NCBI GenBank assembly: GCA_963921425.1
Contig: OY992835.1
Location: forward strand, 19,096,001 to 19,160,000
Reading direction: 5' to 3'
Origin: Dryas octopetala
Taxonomy: Eukaryota > Streptophyta > Magnoliopsida > Rosales > Rosaceae
Length of the DNA stretch: 64,000 nt
Translations under genes and position numbers: made by a program
Shown: one piece after another, positions 45,310-53,458 of the stretch
How the letters are laid out: each line of letters starts with the position of its first letter
Position numbering within the stretch: the stretch's first letter is position 1
Notes under the pieces: model-generated
Told to the model about the DNA's origin: nothing
The model's input: the letters and a program-made list of their open reading frames with translations, nothing else
Database searches by the model: none

Positions 45310-46057
45310 TCCAGACCACTGGATTTGGTGGATGAAGAACCTGGGAACGACTATCATTCAGAGTCATCGCCGGACTGCACCCCTGCCAATTGGCGTCCAT
45401 GGTGGCCATCTGACTCATCGTGGTCACCTGATCCTGATGACATTTACTCCCCGTAATAACGAATGTAATTATAATGTGAAAAACTGGTCGTAACGTCACC
45501 AAACTTGGCAGGCTACAATTGGGAGGCTTTTTGCAGTTACTCTTGATTAATTTTGCAGTTTTCATGTAGTGATAATTGCTTCTTCGGTATCTGCTTGGTT
45601 ATTGTTGTACTAAGACTCAATCTAAGTACTATGGATGAAGTGTATGCTTGGCCATTTTATTTTATGCATTTTGTTCGTTCTGTTGTTTATGGATGTGAGT
45701 AATGTGACTGTGTGTATGAATACGTGGCTGCATTGTTTGGTAAATAAATGACGTAGCGGTGTGCATCCTGAAAATTATGACAATTAAGTTATTGAGACGT
45801 TAATAAGTTTATGTTCGTTAGTAAATATTCAGGCACTCCAACTTAAACTAGCAGAGGATAATTGGGTATGTTAGACTAGACAAATACATTCATTTAAGAA
45901 GAGATGCTGAAAAACATATTGTCATGGGCAGGGGCTTGCCTCCGTAATAATATGCCTTATAGGAACCTCAGTTGTGCACGAGGATGCAGTAGACCTATCA
46001 TTCAATACCAGGCAGAGTAAATGTGTCCAAGAAGGAGGCAGATTCTTCAACAGATGC
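45310..46057. other. Downstream of the zinc-finger gene, no gene seen
   Basis: 45310-45456 is the open continuation of the preceding frame. The remainder is AT-rich with no recognised feature up to the second array header. Confidence 0.4.
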
Positions 46058-48115
46058 TGCCTCCGGCGCGTTTCCAGACTAGTCAAACTGTGTAATTTTA
46101 GATTGCATGTCAAAACCGGATTGCCAAACAGGAGCTTGCATTGAGTAGTCTGAGAAGGCAATTGCCCTTCCGTCTATACACAGTTGCAGTGCGAAACGTT
46201 TTATGGCCCAGTGATTCCGTTACCATTTTCTTGAGATTTGGTTCAAGAAAATGGTAACTTGAATTAAGAATATGGTAACTTGGTATATAACTATAGAAGC
46301 AGTTTTGTTCAGAATTTTGGATTGCATGTCCAAACCTGATTGTCAAACAGGAGCGTGTATTTAGAAGTCTAATAATGCAATTGCTTTTTCGTCTACACGC
46401 AGTTGCAGTGCGAAACGATTTTTGGCCCAGTGATGAAATTACCATTCTTTTGATGTTGGGTTCAATAAAATGGTAACTTGGATCAAAAAAATGGTAACTT
46501 ACAAATTTTTGACAAAAAGTTACCATTTCTGGAGAACAAAAATCAAGAAAATAGCAACTTTGGTCAAGGTTGGGCTTGGTTACCACTTTCTTGATCAAAG
46601 TTACCATTTTCTTGATCAAACGATCAAGAAAGTGGTAACGTTTTTAGCCCCACCGATTTGCTTACCAGTTTCTTGAGGATTAGTTCAAGAAAATGGTAAC
46701 TTGGGTCAAGAAAATGGTAACTTACCATTTCTTGAGCTAAACTTACCATTTCTTGAGAAAAATAATCAATAAAATGGTAACTTTGGTCAAGATTTGGCTT
46801 GGTTACCACATTCTTGACTGCGGTTACCATTTTCTTGATCGAATGATCAAGAAAGTGGTAACGTTTTTTTGCCCCACTGATTTGGTTACCATTTTCTTGA
46901 GGTTTGGTTCAAGAAAATGGTAACCTCAATCAAGAAAATGGTAATTTACCATTTCTTGAGCTAAAGTTACCATTTCTTGAGGAAAAAAAACAAGAAAATG
47001 GTAAGTTTGGTCAAGATTGGGCTTGGTTACCACATTCTTGAACCAAGTTACCATTTTCTTGATCGAATGATTAAGAAAGTAGTAACAACACTGATTTGGT
47101 TACCATTTTCTTGAGGATAGGTTCAAGAAAATGGTAACTTGGATCAAGAAAATAGTAACTTACCATTTCTTGAGAAAAAGTTACCATTTCTTGAGAAAAA
47201 AAAAACAAGAAAATGGTAACTTTGGTCAAGGTTGGGATTGGTTACCACTTTCTTGATCCAAGTTACCATTTTCTTGATTGAATGATCAATAAAGTGGTAA
47301 CGTTTTTTGCTTGGCTAATTTGGTTACCATTTTCTTGAGGATTGGTTCAAGAAAATGGTAACTTTGATCAAGAAAATGGTAACTTACCATTTCTTGAGAA
47401 AAAGTTACCATTTATTGAGAAATAAAATCAAGAAAAGGGTAACTTTGGTCAAGGTTGGGCTTGGTTACCACTTTTTTGAATGAAGTTACCATTTTCTTGA
47501 TCAAATGATCAAGAAAGTGGTAATGTTTTTTGTTTGGCTGAATTGCTTACCATTTTCTTGAGGATTGGTTCAAGAAAATGGTAACTTGGATCAAGAAAAT
47601 GGTAACTTACCATTTCTTGAGAAAAAGTTACTATTTCTTGAGGAAAAAATCAAGAAAATGGTAACTTTGGTCAAGATTGGGCTTGGTTACCACATTCTTG
47701 AACCAAGTTACCATTTTCTTGATCGAACGATCAAGAAAGTGGTAACGGTTTTTGCCCCACTGATTTGTTACCATTTTCTTGATGTTTGGTTCAAGAAAAT
47801 GGTAACTTTGATCAAGAAAATGGTAACTTACTATTTCTTGAGAAAAAGTTACCATTTCTTGAGGAAAAAAATCAAAAAAATGGTAATTTTGGTCATGATT
47901 GGGCTTGGTTACCACATTCTTGAACCAAGTTACCATTTTCTTGATCGAATGATCAAAAAAGTGGTAACTTGGTTTGAGGCAAGGTTTTAGTTACCATTTT
48001 CTTGATGTTTGGTTCAAGAAAATGGTAACTTCGATCAAGAATATGGTAAGTTACCAAATCTTGATCAAGAGTTACCATTATCTTGAAGGATGCATCAAAA
48101 AATTGGTAAAACTTG
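46058..48115 (+). repeat. Array 2 of the 223-bp inverted-repeat-rich unit
   Basis: Begins with the same header as array 1 (CCAGACTAGTCAAACTGTG..., about 46063-46200), interrupted by a second partial header at 46310-46440. About eight units of 211-230 bp follow, then the footer with GATGCATCAAAAAATTGGTA near 48090. Units share GTTACCATTTTCTTGA/TCAAGAAAATGGTAAC alternation with array 1. The pair of arrays flanks the zinc-finger gene as ~1.8-2.0 kb direct repeats. Confidence 0.92.
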
Positions 48116-48138
48116 TTTACCAGTTCAGCAGGTTATCA

Positions 48139-48160
48139 ATTTTTTTTTTTTTTTTTTTTT
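48139..48160 (+). repeat. Poly-T run next to the right TIR
   Basis: About 22 consecutive T, ending where the right terminal inverted repeat begins. Could be a collapsed or expanded homopolymer in the assembly. Confidence 0.8.
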
Positions 48161-48161
48161 G

Positions 48162-48200
48162 GTGCAGGCATTGCATGCCTGCTGTCATGATAGAAGGTCC
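48162..48200 (-). repeat. Right terminal inverted repeat of the TIR element
   Basis: The reverse complement begins GGACCTTCTATCATGACAGC and continues AGGCATGCAATGCC, matching the left end at about 30 of 38 positions. Followed by target duplication CATTTGGCAA (48201-48210). Confidence 0.78.
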
Positions 48201-48817
48201 CATTTGGCAATACAAAGGGGATACAGTGGAATAGAATATCATAACAATGAAATGCTAGCATTTTTTCATTCTCCTTACATCATGGGGATTTGCTTCTAAT
48301 AATTGCTTGATAACATCTCTCATTGTGGGTCGCTTTCTAGGATCTTTATCAGTACATCTCATAGCCACCAGAAGCACATCAACAACTTTTTCCAAGATTT
48401 TTGAACCCAGAAGTTCCTGCACAAGGCTTGAATCGACAATCCCATCAATTTCTTCTGTGTTGCTCCGCACTGACCTAACCCATCCTACAATGTCAGTTTG
48501 CTCAATAAATGATGGATCCAGTGCCTTCTTTCTAGTTATCAGCTCAAGCAAAACAACCCCATAACTGTACACATCAGATTCCACACACTTTGCTGCTCTA
48601 AATGCATTTTCTGTCACAAACCAATGCAAATATGTTAGTTCATTGCATGCCTAAATATAGAAACATTCATAATCAAAACCAAATTTCAAAGAATTACCTG
48701 GTGCAATGTATCCAATTGTACCAACAACTGAGGTCGACATCGTTGAAGTAGAAGACTGATCCAAAAGTTTAGCAATACCAAAATCTGAAATATGAGGCTC
48801 CATCTCAGAGTCTAAGA

Positions 48818-48979
48818 TGAACAGAAAAGGTTTTAGGGTTTCAATATTCTGATTAATTGAATAAGACCACAAAATGTGGTTTATATACATGGGCCTATAA
48901 CTAAAATACAGGAATTAATAAATCACCTAATTAATTCTAATAATTACACAATAATCCCACGTGTTGACTCACACCAACA
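48818..48979 (-). repeat. 3' LTR of Copia 2
   Basis: 162 bp; on the minus strand starts TGTTGGTGTGAGTC and ends TTTTCTGTTCA. No difference from 53297-53458 seen. Contains TATATAAACC on the minus strand. Confidence 0.95.
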
Positions 48980-48990
48980 CTCCCCCTCAA
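48980..48990 (-). other. Polypurine tract of Copia 2
   Basis: Minus strand TTGAGGGGGAG directly before the 3' LTR. Confidence 0.85.
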
Positions 48991-51900
48991 GTTGGTGCAT
49001 ATATATCGCACATGCCCAACTTGTCTAGTGAGTCCAAAAACACCCGATTTGCCACAGCCTTGGTCAACACATCTGCAAGCTGATCTTCGAACTTCACAAA
49101 TGGAAAGTTAATAATCTTCGCTTCAAGTTTCTCTTTGATGAAGTGTCGATCAATCTCAATGTGTTTTGTTCTATCATGCTGAACAGGATTATGTGCTATA
49201 TCAATAGCAGATTTGTTATCACAAAACAAGTCCATAGGTTTGGTAGGTGGACATCCTAAATCAGTCAATAAATGTCTCAACCACAAAAGTTCGACTACTC
49301 CAAGTGCCATACCTCTGTATTCAGCCTCTGCACTCGACCTAGATACAACTGATTGCTTCTTACTTCTCCAAGTCACCAAATTTCCTCCTACAAAGGTAAA
49401 GTAGCCTGAGGTAGACCTTCTATCATCTGCTGAACCACCCCAGTCTGCATCAGAAAACCCTTCAACATTCACATGACCATGATTAGCAAATAACAATCCC
49501 TTACCAGGTGCAGATTTCAAATACTGCAAAATTCGCTCCACAGCATCCATATGGGGTTTACACGGGGCATGCATAAACTGGCTCACTACACTAACCGCAT
49601 AAGCAATGTCAGGTCTAGTGTGAGACAGATATATCAATCTTCCAACAAGTCTCTGATATCGCCCCTTATCTGCAGGCAAGGCCCCCAAACACTCGAAAAG
49701 TCTATGGTTTTGTTCCATAGGAGTGACAGCTGGCTTACACCCAAGCATACCAGTTTCCGATAACAAGTCTAAAACATATTTCCTTTGAGATAGGAATATG
49801 CCATGTTTAGACCGAGCCACTTCTATCCCAAGAAAGAACTTCAAGTCCCCCAGCTGCTTCATTTCAAACTCTTGAGACAAGTACCTCTGCAAATTAGAGA
49901 TTTCCTCATAATCATCTCCGGTCAGAACCATATCATCAACGTAAATGATAAGAGCAGTAATCTTCTTCCCCCTTTTCTTTAGGAACAAAGTATGATCAAA
50001 ATTACTCTGCCGATAACCATAGTTCTTCATTGCACGGGTGAATCTCCCAAACCAGGCTCTCGGAGATTGTTTAAGACCATACAAAGACTTCCTTAGTCTG
50101 CATACTAATCTCGTATTCTCAAACTCTGGTATACCTGGAGAAGGATCCATGTATACTTCTTCAGTCAAATCACCATGGAGAAAGGCATTCTTTACATCAA
50201 ACTGAAGCAGTGGCCAATCTTTGTTAGCAGCCAAAGATAACAGAACCCGTACTGTGTTCAACTTGGCCACTGGAGCAAACGTCTCCAAGTAGTCTATGCC
50301 ATAGGACTGTGTATAACCCTTTGCTACCAACCTTGCCTTATACCTTTCAACTGACCCATCAGCTTTGTGTTTGACTGCAAACACCCATCTGCATCCCACT
50401 GTCTTCTTCCCCTTAGGTAGAGAAACCAATTCCCAGGTTGAATTCTTCTGTAATGCCGCCATTTCTTCAGCCATAGCTTTGGTCCATCTAGAATCTGTAA
50501 GAGCATCCTGCAATCTACTAGGAATAGAAACAGAAGATAATTGCAGAACATACGATTCATATGACTTTGAAAGCCTAACAGATGACACATGATTATTAAT
50601 TGAGTACCTAACTTTGGCATTTGGATCTGGCTCATATTTAGCTGGTGGTTGTCCTCGGTTAGACCGAGGAGGAAGTGTAAATTTAGAAGCATTAGAAACA
50701 ACATCTGTACCAGAATGTGAATCAAGAGTATTGTTTGTTACCTCAATGGATGAAGAAGATTGATTCAATGGAGTAGGAGAGATGGCGGTACTATCATGGA
50801 GTGGTGATTCCTCAGGCTCAGAATTCGTGGGTTGTTGTCCTACCATATCCGGCTCAGAATTCGTGGGTTGTTGTCCTACCATATCCTCAGTATCATCCTC
50901 AGTAATTTCCGCAATCTCAGTCTCATTCTCAAACTCAGACACTGGGTGATCAGTAGTCTGTTCTGACCCTTCCTCAAAGAACAACATATCATCTCGATTC
51001 TGCACTTCACTAGAAACCTCCCCCTGAAGGGTAGAATCCAATGGACGGGGAGAATAAAAAAGTTGATGTTCATGAAAAGTGACATCCATAGAAACATAGA
51101 AGCGCTGAGTAGAGGGATGATAACACCGATACCCCTTCTGGGATGGACCATAACCAACAAATACACACTCTAAGGCCCGAGATGCGAGCTTGGATCGCTG
51201 ATGAGAATGTAAATGCACAAAAACAACACACCCAAAAACTCGTGGTTCCAAATGAAGGATACCTGGTAGAGAGACAAAATCTGCGAGAACATCCAAAGGT
51301 CGCCGAAAGTCAAGGACACTAGATGGGGTCCGATTAATCAGATAAACGGCAGAACTCAAGGCATCACCCCAGAACAGAGATGGCACGTGACCCCCCAGAA
51401 GAAGGGACCGAGTGACTTCCAATAAATGTCGATTTTTGCGTTCAGCAACCCCATTCTGTTGTGGAGAATGAGCGCAAGAAGTCTGATGAAGGATCCCCGC
51501 AGAAGCAAAATACTGAGTCAACTCTGTATTAACGAACTCACCGCCATTATCAGAGCGCACAACTTTAATAGGACAGGAAAACTGGGTGAGGACCATATGA
51601 TGAAAAAGACGAAAAACAGCACACACATCACTTTTATGTTTCAGAAGATAAACCCAAGTCATCCTAGTACAATCATCAATAAATGTCACAAACCATCTCA
51701 TTCCTTTATGTGTACCACACGGGGCCGGACCCCAAACATCTGAGTGGACCAAAGCAAACGGAACATCCATACGTGTAGCACTAGAAGGAAACACTGAACG
51801 ATGGCTTTTGGCCAACACACAAACTTCACAATTAAAATTGGAAATGTTCAATCCACGAAATAAAGAGGGAAATAAACGCCGAAGATAACTAAAGGACGGA

Positions 51901-52445
51901 TGACCAAGTCGGCGATGCCACAACCAAATCTTCTTCTGATTTTCGGAGGAACCATCACTAACTAGACTAACAATGCCACGACTATCTGAAGCGGAAACCC
52001 CACTATCCAGATAGTACAATCCACCACTCTTTCTACCACTGCCAATCTTCTCCTTGGTATGAATGTCCTGGAAAACACAATGGGTAGGAAAGAATGTGGC
52101 CACACAATTATGAGTTTTGGTTAGTTGACTAACAGAAATAAGGTTACAATTCAAGGAAGGAACAAACAGCACATTATGCAAAGACAAATCAGAGGAAAAG
52201 GATACCGTGCCATCTCCTAAAACAGGAGACGACACACCATTGGCATTGACAATAAATGGCTTAGAACAGACAGACGAAAAATGACTAAAAACATAACGAT
52301 CAGAAGTCATATGATCCGTAGCACCTGTATCAATTATCCATGCACCATCACTAGTACAAGCAGAAGTACTCAAAACAGAGTTAGAGATACCTGACTTGAC
52401 AATAAAGCTGGAGGAACTAACAGAGTTCACCCTAGAATGCAGCAT
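48987..52445 (-). CDS. Copia 2 pol (protease, integrase, RT, RNase H)
   Basis: About 1152 residues from the first ATG at 52445; the frame stays open to 52505 through a Lys run encoded by poly-A (T-run on the plus strand). Contains protease motif AWIIDTGATDHMT; LWHRRLGHPSFSYLRRL; integrase core with VHSDVWGP, RSDNGGEF and NGVAERKNRH; RT with QFDVKNAFLHGDL and YVDDMVLTGDD; RNase H with SRSSAEAEYRGMA and FCDNKSAIDIAHNP. A 36-bp direct duplication (GQQPTNSEP twice) lies in the integrase-RT linker. There are no stops, but the gag and zinc-knuckle region that should precede the protease is missing. Confidence 0.92.
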   Translation of the reverse strand: MLHSRVNSVSSSSFIVKSGISNSVLSTSACTSDGAWIIDTGATDHMTSDRYVFSHFSSVCSKPFIVNANGVSSPVLGDGTVSFSSDLSLHNVLFVPSLNCNLISVSQLTKTHNCVATFFPTHCVFQDIHTKEKIGSGRKSGGLYYLDSGVSASDSRGIVSLVSDGSSENQKKIWLWHRRLGHPSFSYLRRLFPSLFRGLNISNFNCEVCVLAKSHRSVFPSSATRMDVPFALVHSDVWGPAPCGTHKGMRWFVTFIDDCTRMTWVYLLKHKSDVCAVFRLFHHMVLTQFSCPIKVVRSDNGGEFVNTELTQYFASAGILHQTSCAHSPQQNGVAERKNRHLLEVTRSLLLGGHVPSLFWGDALSSAVYLINRTPSSVLDFRRPLDVLADFVSLPGILHLEPRVFGCVVFVHLHSHQRSKLASRALECVFVGYGPSQKGYRCYHPSTQRFYVSMDVTFHEHQLFYSPRPLDSTLQGEVSSEVQNRDDMLFFEEGSEQTTDHPVSEFENETEIAEITEDDTEDMVGQQPTNSEPDMVGQQPTNSEPEESPLHDSTAISPTPLNQSSSSIEVTNNTLDSHSGTDVVSNASKFTLPPRSNRGQPPAKYEPDPNAKVRYSINNHVSSVRLSKSYESYVLQLSSVSIPSRLQDALTDSRWTKAMAEEMAALQKNSTWELVSLPKGKKTVGCRWVFAVKHKADGSVERYKARLVAKGYTQSYGIDYLETFAPVAKLNTVRVLLSLAANKDWPLLQFDVKNAFLHGDLTEEVYMDPSPGIPEFENTRLVCRLRKSLYGLKQSPRAWFGRFTRAMKNYGYRQSNFDHTLFLKKRGKKITALIIYVDDMVLTGDDYEEISNLQRYLSQEFEMKQLGDLKFFLGIEVARSKHGIFLSQRKYVLDLLSETGMLGCKPAVTPMEQNHRLFECLGALPADKGRYQRLVGRLIYLSHTRPDIAYAVSVVSQFMHAPCKPHMDAVERILQYLKSAPGKGLLFANHGHVNVEGFSDADWGGSADDRRSTSGYFTFVGGNLVTWRSKKQSVVSRSSAEAEYRGMALGVVELLWLRHLLTDLGCPPTKPMDLFCDNKSAIDIAHNPVQHDRTKHIEIDRHFIKEKLEAKIINFPFVKFEDQLADVLTKAVANRVFLDSLDKLGMCDIYAPT

Positions 52446-52540
52446 TTTTTTTTTCCTTTTTCCTTTTTTTTTTTTTTTTTTTTTTTTTTTTGTGTCTTCT
52501 TGCACTCCCAGTATTATGACGAGGAAAAGTGGGCTCTCAA

Positions 52541-52735
52541 CGTGAAATTGCTGCGCGCTGCAGGGGATGTTTGCTTCTTTTGCCTAAATTTCTCAAGAAG
52601 GTAGAGAGGCTGAAATCACTTTGCCTACAATATGCTGCAGCAACTCAGTGGTTGATTTCATCGTCTATTGATGTTCCCAGCCGTCTTGAGTCTGATGGTT
52701 CAGTTGTGTCAGAAAAACCCAAGCAATCCGGCAGC
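52541..52735 (+). pseudogene. Captured host exon fragment, possibly gamma-tubulin complex component 2
   Basis: Plus-strand frame, antisense to the Copia element, with GCLLLLPKFLKKVERLK, then LCLQYAAATQWLISSSIDVP and SDGSVVSEKPKQ. From memory this resembles plant GCP2 (SPC97-like), in the segment before its C-terminal domain; I am moderately sure. It lies where gag should be. It runs into GC-rich repeat sequence on the right and has no start or stop of its own, so it is a fragment. Confidence 0.45.
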
Positions 52736-52979
52736 GGACGGTGTGGAAGTGCAGACGGTGCAGAGAGAGAGAAGACGGTGCAGTGGGTCAGCGCACAAGG
52801 CGGAGGCGCGGCACACAGAGAAGCAGACGGCGTCAGCGTCGGCGTCGGCGTCGCGATGGTGGGTCGACGTCACTGAGCAGCAGGGGATGAGACTGACGCG
52901 GCGTCTCTCGGTGCAGTGGGTTGGCGCACGCGCGGCGTCTCTTGGTGTTTGCGTCGGCGTCGCTGCAACTGGTCCACTT

Positions 52980-53150
52980 GGAGCAGCAAGGACCACAGGC
53001 GCAGGCGAGCGACGGTGGCCGGGGGGGTGTGCAGCGAGCAACGGTGGCAGAGGGGGGTGCTGCAAGCGACGGTGGCTGGGTGTTGTGCAGCGAGCGACGG
53101 TGGCAGAGGGGTGTGCAGCAGGCGACGGTGGCAGAGGGCACACAGGGAAT
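52980..53150 (+). repeat. GC-rich minisatellite inside Copia 2
   Basis: Five or so degenerate copies of a ~30-bp unit containing GCGAGCGACGGTGGCAGAGG. 52750-52860 is similarly GC-rich with GGCGTCGGCGTC repeats. Frames across it on both strands are low-complexity and not credible genes. Confidence 0.75.
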
Positions 53151-53284
53151 CAAAACGGCGTGAGAACGGCTTGATGGTGAAGCAGAGATGATACCAGGAT
53201 AAGGTGCAGCGAAACCCAACAATTTTATGGAAAATTGTTAACCAAATTAATCACGAACAATCACAAACATGGATAGAGAACCAT

Positions 53285-53296
53285 GCTCTGATACCA
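53285..53296 (-). other. Primer-binding site of Copia 2
   Basis: Minus strand TGGTATCAGAGC directly after the 5' LTR; complementary to initiator tRNA-Met. Confidence 0.93.
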
Positions 53297-53458
53297 TGAA
53301 CAGAAAAGGTTTTAGGGTTTCAATATTCTGATTAATTGAATAAGACCACAAAATGTGGTTTATATACATGGGCCTATAACTAAAATACAGGAATTAATAA
53401 ATCACCTAATTAATTCTAATAATTACACAATAATCCCACGTGTTGACTCACACCAACA
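53297..53458 (-). repeat. 5' LTR of Copia 2
   Basis: 162 bp, read as identical to 48818-48979; flanked by target duplication TAAGA at 53459-53463. Confidence 0.95.

Larger units (their letters stand above)
37257..48200. mobile_element. 10.9-kb TIR element, Mutator-like by TSD and ends, with captured sequences
   Basis: Flanked by the direct repeat CATTTGGCAA (37247-37256 and 48201-48210; 9 or 10 bp depending on the assigned end). The flanks of the insertion join up exactly to the uninterrupted sequence in paralogues at 20522 and 16245. The ends are inverted repeats matching at about 30 of the first 38 positions (GGA..TTCTA.CAT.AC.GCAGGCAT). A 9-10 bp TSD is typical of Mutator-like elements. 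Inside: hairpin 37304-37335, a short tandem duplication, a PPR gene fragment, a small zinc-finger gene, and two arrays of a 223-bp repeat. No mudrA-like transposase was recognised, so it is non-autonomous or of another kind. An alternative is a foldback-type element; the superfamily needs a database search. Confidence 0.78.
48818..53458 (-). mobile_element. Copia retrotransposon 2, very young, gag not recognised
   Basis: 4641 bp, with 162-bp LTRs that read identical and a perfect 5-bp target duplication TAAGA (48813-48817 and 53459-53463); the empty site is present in gene B near 21145. On the minus strand: 5' LTR, primer-binding site, about 0.8 kb without gag but with a host-like fragment and a GC-rich minisatellite, pol frame, polypurine tract, 3' LTR. 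Short LTRs and the pol sequence suggest the Ale/Retrofit lineage (tentative). Same transcriptional orientation as the host gene. Identical LTRs mean insertion after the B/E split. Confidence 0.96.

Noticed and set aside
41338..47990. Many 60-140 residue frames on both strands rich in MVT, YHFL and KKMVT
   Set aside because: They are translations of the 223-bp repeat; the same sequence appears in all frames and both strands as the palindromic 16-mer dictates, with no family match.
37257..48200. Reading the two arrays as LTRs of a retroelement
   Set aside because: No PBS, polypurine tract or pol between them, no TSD at the array edges; the true element ends are TIRs outside the arrays.
52668..53222. 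Frames of 70-168 residues in the GC-rich part of Copia 2, considered as gag
   Set aside because: Repeat-driven Arg/Gly/Ala or Pro/His composition on both strands, with no gag or zinc-knuckle motif.
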